From an uncultured Bacteroides sp. (GTDB lineage: Bacteria; Bacteroidota; Bacteroidia; Bacteroidales; Bacteroidaceae), in assembly GCF_963678425.1 (NCBI RefSeq), contig NZ_OY782854.1:744001-808000 (forward strand): a stretch of DNA of 64,000 nucleotides. The letters run 5' to 3'. Under the pieces are notes generated by a model that searched no databases, was not told the DNA's origin, and saw nothing but the letters and a program-made list of their open reading frames with translations. Position 1 is the stretch's first letter. Each line of letters begins with the position of its first letter. The translations under genes were made by a program, and so were the position numbers. Positions 45,498 to 55,138 of this stretch are shown one piece after another.

Positions 45498-46697
45498 TTA
45501 TAACTCTTTTTTCAGTAACTCTTTCCCCTCAGAATCAAGAACTGATAGAGTCAATCGGTTCTTTTTCTTTTTAAGAATCATCACAGTTGCAGTTTCCATA
45601 CTTGGTCCACCACCAATAACTACAGGAAAGTTATTTTCGCATTCACCTTTTGGATGAAAAGCAAAGCTATGAGTATGACCATTGATAGAGAGATTGAACG
45701 GAGCCTTTTTCAAAAGCGGATGCCACATTTCCTTGCAGGGCAAATATTCCTCGGATGGCATGCCGTAGAGAGGAATATGATGAATCAGGATTCTTGCGGA
45801 AGCTTTTTTGAATGCATCACCTGATAATTCCTTTTTTAAGAAACCGGCTTGCTCCTGGCGAAAAGATTCAAATGAGTTTAAGCCGTAATACGCAGCTGTT
45901 GAATCCGGCTTGTCTTCTCCGCAATCCAATAACACGAAACGGGAATCGCCCCAGTTAAAAGCGCCATAAGTGGTATTCCCGCCTACGTAATCAATAAGAT
46001 CGCGTAATCGGATGGAATAGGCATTGCGTATTTCGTGATTGCCACGAATGTAATAAACCGGAACGCTCTCTGCATGAACCTGTTCATTCATATAAGATAG
46101 AAAATCTATCACGGAAGTTTCATCCCTTGGATCGTCTATACAGTCTCCATTAAATATAACCATATCGTAATTAATGTTCTTGATGAGACCTGCCAGTCTG
46201 CTGACCGTCTTTTTACTCTTATGCAAATCGTTCATGATGATAGCCGTGAAATCAGTTGTTTTGCTGCCGGGCACAGAGAACGAATATACCTCTGAACAGG
46301 CTGTAGGTCCAAACTCTTTTTTATAAGCCTCGTACAGAGTGATTTCTTGCGAACAAACGCGGTAGTAGTATTTTATGTCAGGCTTAAGATTTTTCAGCCG
46401 CACTTTATGCTGTTTGTTATTGCATACAGATTGTCCGTCAATCCAGGTCTCGGCTCTATTATCCAGCTTCTGAGGATCCGTTCCGTATTCCACCCAACTG
46501 TGAACCGGCACATTTGTCAGCCAGAAAACGGTAATACCCTCATTAAACGGGTTTTGCAGATAAGGCTTTGTGCGCATTATATTTGTGGCATCGGTTGCTA
46601 TTTGCGCCATGTTTTCATTATGAGGAAGCTTACCGGATGCAGAAGATGATGTGAAAATGAAAAATGATACAGCTAATAAAATTATTATTCTTTTCAT
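45498..46697 (-). CDS. Secreted metallophosphoesterase with an N-terminal FN3-like domain
   Basis: A 399-residue exported calcineurin-like phosphoesterase. The open frame extends to 46763, but the ATG at 46697 begins a signal peptide (MKRIIILLAVSFFIF), so that start is chosen. A purple-acid-phosphatase-type FN3 domain (about 30-130, TVFWLTNVPVHSWVEYG) precedes the catalytic domain with NDLH, NGDCIDD, RGNHE, HHIPLYG and NGHTHSF, the five metal-binding blocks. Substrate unknown. Confidence 0.88.
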   Translation of the reverse strand: MKRIIILLAVSFFIFTSSSASGKLPHNENMAQIATDATNIMRTKPYLQNPFNEGITVFWLTNVPVHSWVEYGTDPQKLDNRAETWIDGQSVCNNKQHKVRLKNLKPDIKYYYRVCSQEITLYEAYKKEFGPTACSEVYSFSVPGSKTTDFTAIIMNDLHKSKKTVSRLAGLIKNINYDMVIFNGDCIDDPRDETSVIDFLSYMNEQVHAESVPVYYIRGNHEIRNAYSIRLRDLIDYVGGNTTYGAFNWGDSRFVLLDCGEDKPDSTAAYYGLNSFESFRQEQAGFLKKELSGDAFKKASARILIHHIPLYGMPSEEYLPCKEMWHPLLKKAPFNLSINGHTHSFAFHPKGECENNFPVVIGGGPSMETATVMILKKKKNRLTLSVLDSEGKELLKKEL

Positions 46698-47367
46698 AAT
46701 CATAGTTTTTTTGTTCTTTGATAATAGTGCAAAAGATACATAAAAAACTGTACATAATTGCAACTCAAGAAAGAAAAGTTTCTTTCATAATTATTCTTTT
46801 CTTTTTTTTGGGTGAATTATCGCTTTACGACTCCTATTCTAAATATTGTTTCTGTAAAAGAAAACTATTACAATAGTTTTTTTTTACATTTATTATAAAA
46901 CCTGGTAGGGCAAAAAAGAATATTTTTTATTGTAAGGATAAATATTAGATATTCATTTTATTCTATCTTGATGCAAATATTTATATTATTTCGAAAACCT
47001 GAAAAACTTTGATGAAAAAATTTTCACCGTTCACTCTTAACAAATCCATCCTGAAATAATGAATAAATTATTACTCTATTATTGTTCCTTTTCAGAAAAG
47101 CAATTACTTTTGTTTAGAAACTAATGCACGGTTTAGAAATATTGGTTGTGGAACTCATCGTTTTTTGTATTATAATTATAGATAGATTGATTGTTTTTGA
47201 GATTTTTAAGTTGAAAACTGACTTTTTGCACCTCTTTAGTTTCTGAATAATTGTTTATCTTTGTCCAAGATCTGACAACCTACAGAGACAAAAGTATAAA
47301 ATGGAATAATGACATTTCTATTGAATAAAATTCAATAGCTGAGAGTGGTGCGAAAAAATAATTTAAT
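46698..47367. other. 670-bp AT-rich intergenic region ahead of the SNF2 gene
   Basis: No gene is recognised. Plus-strand -7 boxes occur at 47256-47263 (TATCTTTG, about 105 bp before the SNF2 start) and 47105-47112 (TACTTTTG). A 9-bp AT stem (46860-46879) followed by T-run is terminator-like, but with a 2-nt loop. This spacer marks the change from core-like to accessory-like content. Confidence 0.4.
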
Positions 47368-50300
47368 ATGAAAACATTGGAATATCAGATAGAATTCTAC
47401 AATCAACTTTTAGATACCGAAAAAAATATCGTAAAAGCATTCGCTGTAAAAGGCACTTTCAACCATCCTTCAGATATTACGAATATTCTGATGTTACGCA
47501 TCAAGCTTACTCAGAAAAAAGTAAAGGAGGTGATTGATAAATCGGTGTCGGCGGGAATTTTAATTATATCGAATGATAATTACTATTACAGTACTCCCAA
47601 ATACAAAGTCTTCGTTCCTTTTATGGTTTATGTGTACCCCCAATTGGAAGGGTTCGAAAGTGAATGGTTGTTGAACAAAGGTAAATTCGAACGATTCTTT
47701 TATTTTAATGAATCGGACGTTTTTGTTCTGGTTAAAAACTTTCTATATGAATTACTCTATGAGAAAAATGTGTCGGTAGAGGTGCAGAATCAGTTGTTGA
47801 ATCATTCTCAAATACTAGATGAACTAGATATTACAGTTTATCCGGAGTATTTGAAAAATATAAAAAAACTCTCTCCTGAACTGATTAATAGAATTTATAT
47901 ATTTAAAATGAACAACTTAATTACTGAGCTATCGCCTGTAGATCAGTTGATTAAAATGAAGGATACATTTGAATTTTATCTAGGGGAAAACTTCGGATTA
48001 TTATCTCTCGAAGATAACATAGACTTCTACAAAGGAGATTTTGGGAATATTATCAAACGAGGAACCAGTAACCAGCTATTAGTGGTGGAAGCGATAAGTA
48101 ATCTGACAACAGGTAATCCGGATAACGCAATTAAATTATTCGATCAACAGCTGAAACTACTACGAAAAGAATATAAAGGAATACAGATATTTCCAACGTT
48201 TGTTCATAATTATTTTTACTTTGTAACTTTACTTTGTATAGATTCTAATGAGTGTGTAACACGAGCGCAGAAGATATTAAATACCTATGATAAGGTATCT
48301 TATTCAGAATCTAATAATTATTTCAAAGTAATATTATATAATATTTTAAATAAAAAGGCGGAAAAAGAATTAGAAAAAGAGTTTATATATGCCTATATAC
48401 TGAATACCTCGGATATGGTTTCGCTTTTTCTAATTTCAATGCTATATCTGGCCGAATTGGCTCCACCGGCAAATGCTACAGAATATATCATACAACTGAT
48501 ACAAAAAGGATATGATTCTGAAAATTATTTATTTACCTATGAGGCCGCTTACGTGGCCGACAAATGGTTTGGAACTTCCGAAACTGCTCAACTTTACCAA
48601 AAGGTAGCTGCTCGTATGAGTTATCCACCTGTTTGCTCATTAATTAACAGGCAAGAAGAGTGGGAAAAAAACTTGAACCTGCTCTTTAACAGTATAGGAG
48701 GATTAAAATCATCGAACGTTACTGCAAAATCATCTGAAAACAACACCCGCGTTATCTATCTTTTTAGCCCTCAGTATATGGAAGTAAAGCCTATACTGCA
48801 AACCCGTAATGCCAAAGGCGAATGGAGCAAAGGTAGAAATATTGCTATGAAAACATTTTATGAAGGTAGAACACAGGGAATGACCGAGCAGGATGTGAGA
48901 ATATCCAAAACCATCAGACATTACAAAGGTGGGTATTATGATCCGGACTTGTATGACTTTTCGTCTAAAGTGATAGTTGAACTTATTGGTCATCCTTTTA
49001 TTTTTCTGGATGGAGCCAATGAAATACCAGTAGAATTCGTTGCGGCGCAGCCTGAAATAAGTGTTAGCCCAAAGAATAACCGCTACAGCCTGAAGTCGAA
49101 TATCAGTGATCTTACGTCTGGAATCTTTGTTATAAAAGAAACTAATACTCGTTACAACGTTTATAATCTGAGTACTAGTCAAATGAATATGCTAAAGATA
49201 CTTGCTCAGCAAAATATTACTATTCCCGAATCTGGAAAGGACAAACTGATACAATTGTTGGGTGAGATGTGCAAGTATGCTACTGTACATTCTGATATTT
49301 TGGGATCTACTGCAGTTTCTAACCTGAATGTAAAAATGGTTCAGCCAGACAATCGTATCCGGGTACAATTGTTACCTTTTGGTGACGGTTTAAAAGCAGA
49401 ATTGTTTGTCAAACCTTTCGGCGAATTTCCACCTTATTGTAAGCCTGGGGTTGGAGGTAAGGTTCTTATAACCAATCAAAATGATGAGCAACTACAGGTT
49501 AAACGCGATTTGGAAACCGAACAGAAATATTCCAATTTGTTATTGAATGATATTCAGCAGCTCGAAAGCGTTAATATGAACGAAGAACTTATCGTCTTCG
49601 ATGAACCACTGGATTCGCTTAATCTGCTTGATGTGTTGGCTGCCCATAAAGATGAATGTGTAATAGAATGGCCCGAAGGTGAACGCTTTAAGATTTCTTC
49701 AATAGCAAGCTTTTCTAATCTTAATCTGCAGATAAAATCAAAAAACAACTGGTTCGAGTTAGAAGGCGAACTGAAGGTTAATGAAGATACGGTTATTTCC
49801 ATTCAGCAATTGATGACATTGAAAAGCCACGGTCGCTTCGTAGAATTGAAAGACGGTGAATTTATAGCTCTTTCTAATGAATTGAAAAAACGATTGGAAG
49901 AACTCTATACTTTTTCTGTTAATGGAAAAAATGGTCTTCAAATCAATAAATTCGCTTCTATAGCTTTAGGCAATACACTTGATAATGTAGATAACCTCAA
50001 GGCCGATAAAGCGTGGAAATCTTTCAGAAATCAAATTAAGTCACAATATGAATCAGAGGCCAATATACCTTCAAATTTGCAGGCTGAATTGCGCCCTTAT
50101 CAAGAAGAGGGATTCCGCTGGTTGTCTCGTTTGTCCCAATGGAATGCCGGTGCCTGTCTGGCCGACGATATGGGTTTAGGTAAAACCGTACAAACGCTGG
50201 CTATACTTCTTCATCGTGCCTCGAAAGGAGCTGCAATGGTTGTATGTCCGGTTTCAGTCATTGGCAACTGGATATCCGAGGCTCAACGTTTTGCGCCTAC

Positions 50301-51450
50301 ACTTAATGTAAAAGTATTAGGAAATAACGACCGCCAACAAATATTAAATGATTTGGGTCCGGGCGATGTTCTCGTTACTTCTTACGGACTATTACAGTCG
50401 GAGGTAAAACTCTTCGTTGAAAAGAAATTTGCCACTGTGGTGCTTGATGAGGCACATGTGATAAAAAACTATGCCACAAAAACCTCTAAAGCCACTATGC
50501 AACTTAAAGCTGATTTCCGGTTAGCACTTACCGGTACACCGTTGCAGAATCATCAGGGCGAGATCTGGAATCTTTTCAACTTTATAGTTCCCGGATTGCT
50601 CGGTAATCTGAATCATTTTACTGATACCTTTATTAAACCCGACAATGATCATGCCCGAAGATTACTCAAAAAACTTATCACACCGTTTATTCTACGTCGT
50701 ACCAAAGCTACGGTGCTTGATGAGCTTCCTCCAAAAACCGAAATCATCAAGAAAGTGCAATTGTCGGATGCAGAAATAGCCTTTTATGAAGCGTTACGGA
50801 GACAAGCTATTATCAATCTGGAATCGGACGAAGACAATCAGGGAGGGAAACATATACAAGCATTGGCCGAAATAACCCGACTGCGACAAGCATGCTGTAA
50901 CCCATTGCTGGTAGATGCTAATATTGATATCGAATCATCCAAGCTTACTACTTTTCTGGAAATTGCTGACGAACTAATTGAAAATAATCATCGTGCTCTC
51001 GTGTTCAGCCAGTTTGTGTCGCATTTGAATATTGTTAGGCAGGCTTTGGATAAGAAAGGCATCACTTACCAGTATCTGGATGGTTCCACCCCGATACCCC
51101 AGCGTGAACGAAGTGTGAAAAATTTCCAAAACGGTGAAGGCGAACTGTTCCTGATCAGCCTGAAAGCCGGAGGATTGGGGCTAAACCTTACTTCTGCCGA
51201 CTTTGTTATCCACCTCGACCCATGGTGGAATCCCGCCATTGAAGATCAGGCATCAGATAGGGCATACCGTATTGGGCAGAATAGGCCGGTAACTGTTTAT
51301 CGTCTTGTGGCAGAAAATACGATTGAAGAGAAAATAATTAAATTGCATAATACTAAACGAGATCTGGCCGAATCATTACTCGAAGGCAGCGACCAATCAG
51401 CCAAACTGTCGTTTAACGAGCTTGTATCACTCATTCGTGAAAGTTTTTAA
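47368..51450 (+). CDS. SNF2-family helicase-like ATPase with a long novel N-terminus
   Basis: A 1,360-residue protein. The last 450 residues form a complete SNF2 motor: ADDMGLGKT (Walker A, 932-940), DEAH (1027-1030), LTGTPLQN (1054-1061), and the C-terminal helicase lobe with DRAYRIGQ (1297-1304, arginine finger). The first roughly 900 residues are not recognised; the first 90 could form a winged-helix element. SNF2 proteins translocate on double-stranded DNA. A defence or DNA-repair role is possible because of the accessory neighbourhood, but no partner nuclease or methylase is adjacent. Confidence 0.87.
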   Translation: MKTLEYQIEFYNQLLDTEKNIVKAFAVKGTFNHPSDITNILMLRIKLTQKKVKEVIDKSVSAGILIISNDNYYYSTPKYKVFVPFMVYVYPQLEGFESEWLLNKGKFERFFYFNESDVFVLVKNFLYELLYEKNVSVEVQNQLLNHSQILDELDITVYPEYLKNIKKLSPELINRIYIFKMNNLITELSPVDQLIKMKDTFEFYLGENFGLLSLEDNIDFYKGDFGNIIKRGTSNQLLVVEAISNLTTGNPDNAIKLFDQQLKLLRKEYKGIQIFPTFVHNYFYFVTLLCIDSNECVTRAQKILNTYDKVSYSESNNYFKVILYNILNKKAEKELEKEFIYAYILNTSDMVSLFLISMLYLAELAPPANATEYIIQLIQKGYDSENYLFTYEAAYVADKWFGTSETAQLYQKVAARMSYPPVCSLINRQEEWEKNLNLLFNSIGGLKSSNVTAKSSENNTRVIYLFSPQYMEVKPILQTRNAKGEWSKGRNIAMKTFYEGRTQGMTEQDVRISKTIRHYKGGYYDPDLYDFSSKVIVELIGHPFIFLDGANEIPVEFVAAQPEISVSPKNNRYSLKSNISDLTSGIFVIKETNTRYNVYNLSTSQMNMLKILAQQNITIPESGKDKLIQLLGEMCKYATVHSDILGSTAVSNLNVKMVQPDNRIRVQLLPFGDGLKAELFVKPFGEFPPYCKPGVGGKVLITNQNDEQLQVKRDLETEQKYSNLLLNDIQQLESVNMNEELIVFDEPLDSLNLLDVLAAHKDECVIEWPEGERFKISSIASFSNLNLQIKSKNNWFELEGELKVNEDTVISIQQLMTLKSHGRFVELKDGEFIALSNELKKRLEELYTFSVNGKNGLQINKFASIALGNTLDNVDNLKADKAWKSFRNQIKSQYESEANIPSNLQAELRPYQEEGFRWLSRLSQWNAGACLADDMGLGKTVQTLAILLHRASKGAAMVVCPVSVIGNWISEAQRFAPTLNVKVLGNNDRQQILNDLGPGDVLVTSYGLLQSEVKLFVEKKFATVVLDEAHVIKNYATKTSKATMQLKADFRLALTGTPLQNHQGEIWNLFNFIVPGLLGNLNHFTDTFIKPDNDHARRLLKKLITPFILRRTKATVLDELPPKTEIIKKVQLSDAEIAFYEALRRQAIINLESDEDNQGGKHIQALAEITRLRQACCNPLLVDANIDIESSKLTTFLEIADELIENNHRALVFSQFVSHLNIVRQALDKKGITYQYLDGSTPIPQRERSVKNFQNGEGELFLISLKAGGLGLNLTSADFVIHLDPWWNPAIEDQASDRAYRIGQNRPVTVYRLVAENTIEEKIIKLHNTKRDLAESLLEGSDQSAKLSFNELVSLIRESF

Positions 51451-51615
51451 AGGGATATTAAAAGATATTATTAAAAGAGATTCATTCTTTAAGAGCATGA
51501 TTACCAAACTTGGTGCAGATGCTCTTGATATATACGGTATGTAATCTTCGATAAAAGAATCCTGATTTGCCCACATTTGTGGGAGCTATCTTATTGCAGA
51601 GGCATTATGATATTT

Positions 51616-52881
51616 CTATTTCCTCTCCTTTAAATAATACCCGCCTGTTTTTCTTGAGCCGCGATACTCTATAATATCCGTTTCAATTAATGCACTTAAG
51701 TATCTTTGTACAGTTCTATATGCTTTTCCTATTCTTTCTGCAATTTCTATTCCATTAAGTCCTGGTGACAATTGTATACGATAGATAATTTGTGCTTCGG
51801 TAGATTTTATACCGCCATTTTCTGGACTTATTGCACTGTTTTCTTGATTTATCACGCCATTATCAGAATTTATCGCGCCATTTTCTTGTTTTATCACGCC
51901 ATTAGGAAGCCTTATATGATCATCCTTTTTAGGATTGAAACGAATTTCTCTTTCTTTTTTTGATATATATTCAGTTACTTTAAATGCAGTTACAAGGCTA
52001 AGATCAAATTCCGGTTCACCATTACCATTTTCCTTCAATTCATCTTTTACCCTCATTATCCCCCTGCTGAAACGATTCACAAAACCAAGTACTTTCATAG
52101 CTTCCGCTATCAAAGGGTTTCTATAATCATTTACTCCGGGAAAATTCTCCGGTCGGGCTTTCCCATAAAGGCCTCCCGAATTTAAAAGTTCAATTCGGTC
52201 ATCATATTCATAAAACTGAACTGGCTCATTAGATTCGTAGTCACGATGCATCACTGCATTCATCAATAATTCACGTGTAGCCCAGTAAGGATAACTATAA
52301 ATTATCTCTTCTCGCAATGCGCTAACCGGAACTGGCCGGCGCCCAACTATAGTAGCTTCTATAAAAGTATCCATTTTGGCAAGAACCGTGCAAAGGTTTC
52401 CGGTGAATTTGTATTCCGAAAGAATCTCTCCAGATCTGCTTTTCCCTTTAAAATGGACATATTGTGTATAAGCTCCCGGTAGAAAACGTTCGGGACTTTT
52501 TCCAAAAAGAATTATCCCTGCATTAGTTGGAACATCATAGCGGTAATCAAAGAACCCGAGCGAAATTAATTGTTCTTTTACGCTTCTTCTGTCTTCTAAC
52601 AAAACATCCTCATTAATTGCTTTAGGAAGATAGTACATTTTAAAGATAGCTGTATCCAAATCGTCTATTGTAGCTCCCAGGCAAGGTAATGCATCAAAGG
52701 TGGATGCAGAAGTCACTCTTTTCTCAATCAAGATTTTCTCTTCTGCCTCATTGGCTATTGCCTTACGTGGTCCAATCCTTACCCATATCTTTCCTTTGTA
52801 ACGAACAGGTGGCAGTTCAGATGGTTGTACTTCAGCGACTAATAAATCACCTTCTGAAAATCTGAATTTCTGAATAGTCAA
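51616..52881 (-). CDS. Schlafen/AlbA-type ATP-binding protein lacking its N-terminus
   Basis: The visible 421 residues open inside the AlbA_2/Schlafen domain (GDLLVAEVQPSELPPVRYKGKIWVRIGPRK), where family members normally have about 80-100 residues more. The frame has only a TTG at 52881 as start and meets a stop 13 codons upstream, with no ATG between. After that come an ATPase-like region (ATRELLMNAVMHRDYES) of the HATPase_c_4 type, a heptad repeat (327-361) and a C-terminal winged helix. It may be a 5'-truncated pseudogene or a shortened but functional regulator. It has no co-directional partner. Confidence 0.65.
   Translation of the reverse strand: MTIQKFRFSEGDLLVAEVQPSELPPVRYKGKIWVRIGPRKAIANEAEEKILIEKRVTSASTFDALPCLGATIDDLDTAIFKMYYLPKAINEDVLLEDRRSVKEQLISLGFFDYRYDVPTNAGIILFGKSPERFLPGAYTQYVHFKGKSRSGEILSEYKFTGNLCTVLAKMDTFIEATIVGRRPVPVSALREEIIYSYPYWATRELLMNAVMHRDYESNEPVQFYEYDDRIELLNSGGLYGKARPENFPGVNDYRNPLIAEAMKVLGFVNRFSRGIMRVKDELKENGNGEPEFDLSLVTAFKVTEYISKKEREIRFNPKKDDHIRLPNGVIKQENGAINSDNGVINQENSAISPENGGIKSTEAQIIYRIQLSPGLNGIEIAERIGKAYRTVQRYLSALIETDIIEYRGSRKTGGYYLKERK
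51799..51903. repeat. Five tandem 21-nt repeats within the Schlafen-type gene
   Basis: Five units of exactly 21 nt (51799-51819, 51820-51840, 51841-51861, 51862-51882, 51883-51903) encode the heptads NGVIKQE, NGAINSD, NGVINQE, NSAISPE and NGGIKST, a flexible hinge before the C-terminal winged helix. Copy number is likely to vary between strains. Confidence 0.88.
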
Positions 52882-53199
52882 AGAACTCAGCCCTTTATTG
52901 TGTTGATCTAAAAAGTTTTACCGGACAGCAATAATATGAAATGTACTATACCTTTTTTGCAACTTATATACGAATTTTATCGACTTATATACTCATTTAT
53001 GCAATTTATGCCAAAAATTGGAAAAAGGGCATTTGTAACATCTTCTTCTTATATATATATTTGTATGTAAAAGTTGACTAAATATGAATATATAAATCAA
53101 GCAATGCATAGTACCGATATGCACAATTTGAAGACAATATTCGATATATGCAAGCAATTTAGCTCTGATTTGGTGAATTCTTGTGAAAACATCCCCAGC
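52882..53199. other. Junction region between the truncated Schlafen gene and the caspase array
   Basis: No intact gene. The minus-strand Schlafen frame ends at a stop near 52918. An ACTTATATAC direct repeat occurs at about 52964 and 52983. From 53104 a plus-strand frame (start MHSTDMHNLKTIFDI) runs into the caspase remnant; its first 30 codons are not recognised. The promoter of the array lies at 53032-53063. Confidence 0.45.
53032..53063 (+). promoter_or_regulatory. Bacteroides-type promoter of the caspase array
   Basis: TTTG at 53032-53035 and TATATTTG at 53056-53063 are separated by 20 nt. This matches the full Bacteroides consensus (TTTG, 19-21 nt, TAnnTTTG) and is the best promoter match in the window. 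It points into the broken caspase copy and, beyond it, the co-directional exported-protein genes. Confidence 0.75.
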
Positions 53200-53494
53200 G
53201 TGGTGTTGGAACTGAAATTTGATTTGCTGCATGGCAATGTGGTGGTGTTTAGTACTGCACAAGGCGACGAAACAGCTTATCCCTACAAGGAAAAAGGACA
53301 CGGCCTGTTTGCCTATTTCCTACTCAAAAAAACACAGGAAACCAAAGGCGCAGTTACCCTTTGGCGATTTGAGCAACTATGTTACCACCAACGAAAGTCA
53401 ACAATCTATCGTAATTAACCGCAAGAGCCAGATGCCGACTGTTGTGCCTTCGGCAAATGTGGAAGATGGATGGAGAGGGAAGATGTTGAAGTAA
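53200..53494 (+). pseudogene. Frameshifted 3' end of a caspase gene
   Basis: The translation from 53200 aligns with the C-terminus of the intact caspases (VVLELKFDLLHGNVVVF against VVLKPKFDAPQGNMVVF, then GDETAYPYKEKGHGLF). The catalytic His and Cys region is absent, because the homology begins after the active-site cysteine. A single T inserted in 53359-53362 shifts the frame; the other frame then continues SNYVTTNESQQSIVINRKSQ to the normal end at 53494. It is therefore a decayed remnant carrying only about the last 98 codons. Confidence 0.85.
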
Positions 53495-53547
53495 AAAATA
53501 GCCAACGTGCGACTTCAAGTAGCACACTGGTTGAAAACAAAAATTAG

Positions 53548-54546
53548 ATGAGTTCAAATTCGTATCAAATTATACTACTAACATTCCTGCTCCATGCCTC
53601 AGTAGGCCATGCCCAAAATGATGATAAGTTAAATTTTGAGCGGATTTTCTGGCAGGAACTGAATGAGAAAGAAGAAAATAAACCATTGAGAAAAGAACAA
53701 TTTTCTGTGGGAATATCCGAACTTCCGCAATGGTTTTGGAATCTTCCGGTAGCCACTGACAAGCTAAGTTATGCGATCGGTATTTCCGATCCAGAAATGG
53801 AAGATAGCGTAAAAGCACAGAAACAAGCTGTACAAAGAGCTTTGTTACAGTTAAGTCTGATGAGTGGCGCTAGTATCTCAGGAGTATCTGATTTATATAA
53901 TAAAGATTTGCAAAACAAATATGAGGAGTATTATAAAATTGCAGGAAGTTCATTTGTTCAAGGCGGAATCGTGGTGCTTGATAGTTCTAAAACCCAGCTC
54001 GGGGAGAAAATAGTGCTCATAAAATTAGACAGAAACAGGAAAAACCGATTTCATATTGAAACAGGCGTCGAAGTCTATAAATCCAATACTAAAATAGAAA
54101 TAGGTTGGTGTAGTTCGGAGAAGATAAGTTATTATGCCCGAACCGATTCGGATAGTATGAGCTGCATATGCGAACAAGACAATGAACAATACAACTTGCT
54201 ATCGGTATGGAACGGAGACACAATCTCTATTCCTGCTTACAGGTACGAATACAAAGGCATACATACAGATAATACAACCGATGTATCCGATTCTATAATT
54301 AAGTTATATCAAAAAGGATTATGGTCGGGGTATTTTCAAGCTTTTTTGAATGGACTGCAAACTACTATAGCCAACCACCAATCGAGACTGAAGTCGATGA
54401 CTGAACTGCATAACCATTCAAGCGGGAACGAGAACTTAAATTCAATAAACAGAAATGTAGTGAATAGTAACATAGCATTCAATATCCGAACAATCGGAGC
54501 ATTGTATGGTCAGCTAAATATCGAGTTTTATATATCAGCCAAATAA
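53548..54546 (+). CDS. Exported LPP20-like protein, paralogue of 58364-59209
   Basis: A 332-residue protein with a signal peptide (about 1-22, ending GHAQ). The segment LPQWFWNLPVATDKLSYAIG followed by ISDPEMED and AQKQAVQRALLQLSLM resembles the LPP20 fold, where P-x-W is followed by a helix rich in repeated alanine/glutamine. The same block (LPDWFFKLP, YAIGISDPGMD, ARQQAI) is in the 289-residue protein downstream, so the two are paralogues. It is the first intact gene after the promoter at 53032. Function unknown; periplasmic or surface location is inferred. Confidence 0.7.
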   Translation: MSSNSYQIILLTFLLHASVGHAQNDDKLNFERIFWQELNEKEENKPLRKEQFSVGISELPQWFWNLPVATDKLSYAIGISDPEMEDSVKAQKQAVQRALLQLSLMSGASISGVSDLYNKDLQNKYEEYYKIAGSSFVQGGIVVLDSSKTQLGEKIVLIKLDRNRKNRFHIETGVEVYKSNTKIEIGWCSSEKISYYARTDSDSMSCICEQDNEQYNLLSVWNGDTISIPAYRYEYKGIHTDNTTDVSDSIIKLYQKGLWSGYFQAFLNGLQTTIANHQSRLKSMTELHNHSSGNENLNSINRNVVNSNIAFNIRTIGALYGQLNIEFYISAK

Positions 54547-54568
54547 TAAATTTTGAAACATCAGGAAA

Positions 54569-55138
54569 ATGAAAAAAGTAATGTATTTTGGAGTGGCACT
54601 ATTGGTTGCCTTGACTACTGTTAATTGCAGTGGTGTTAAAAAAGTAGTAAAAGAGAAAGAAGCCGGAACCGAAGAGATAATCCTCCCTTTATCCGGTAAA
54701 GAGTATCAATCGGACAAAGAAAACTACAGAGCCAAATCCTCTGGAAAGAGTCCTGATATTGCTACAGCAAAAAAAATAGCGTTGAATAATGCCAAATCTG
54801 AAATAGCCGGATTAATCAGCTCAAAAATTAAAGCTGTAACTGAAAACTACACCAATCAGCGCTCAGTGGCCAATGCTCAGGATTTTGAGAATAAATTTGA
54901 GAACCTAACTAAAGAAGTGGTAAGCCAACAGCTAGTTGATGTATCTGTCATTGGTGAAAAGCTATTGAAAACAGGCACTACTTACGAATACTGGATTGCA
55001 CTTGAGGTGTCTAAACAAGCTATATTGAATGGCATTAGTAATAGTATTTCTAAGAATCAGAAACTTCAGATAGATTACGATAAGAAGAAATTTGAAGAAA
55101 ACTACAATCAGGAAATGGATAAGATGGACAAACAGTAA
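54569..55138 (+). CDS. LPP20-family lipoprotein
   Basis: A 189-residue lipoprotein with lipobox TVNC at about residues 17-20. The body has the LPP20 pattern YRAKSSGKSPDIATAKKIALNNAKSEIAGLI, then a long helix, and a highly charged C-terminus (NYNQEMDKMDKQ). It stands 22 bp after the 332-residue gene and its stop is immediately followed by the next ATG. LPP20 proteins are lipoproteins of unknown role, often near exported caspase or DUF4384 genes. Confidence 0.78.
   Translation: MKKVMYFGVALLVALTTVNCSGVKKVVKEKEAGTEEIILPLSGKEYQSDKENYRAKSSGKSPDIATAKKIALNNAKSEIAGLISSKIKAVTENYTNQRSVANAQDFENKFENLTKEVVSQQLVDVSVIGEKLLKTGTTYEYWIALEVSKQAILNGISNSISKNQKLQIDYDKKKFEENYNQEMDKMDKQ

Noticed and set aside
46860..46879. 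9-bp AT stem with T-run as a terminator
   Set aside because: The loop of two bases is too tight and the stem has only A and T apart from one C-G pair in each arm; support is weak.
51799..51903. CRISPR-like repeat array
   Set aside because: The 21-nt units are contiguous, in frame and coding, with no spacers.
47368..52881. A known defence system such as DISARM around the SNF2 gene
   Set aside because: The methylase and other DISARM partners are not present; only the helicase and a truncated Schlafen-type gene are seen.
53074..53199. Intact first gene of the caspase array
   Set aside because: The frame begins with TTG right at the predicted transcript start and runs into a frameshifted remnant; it is better treated as a leader plus pseudogene.
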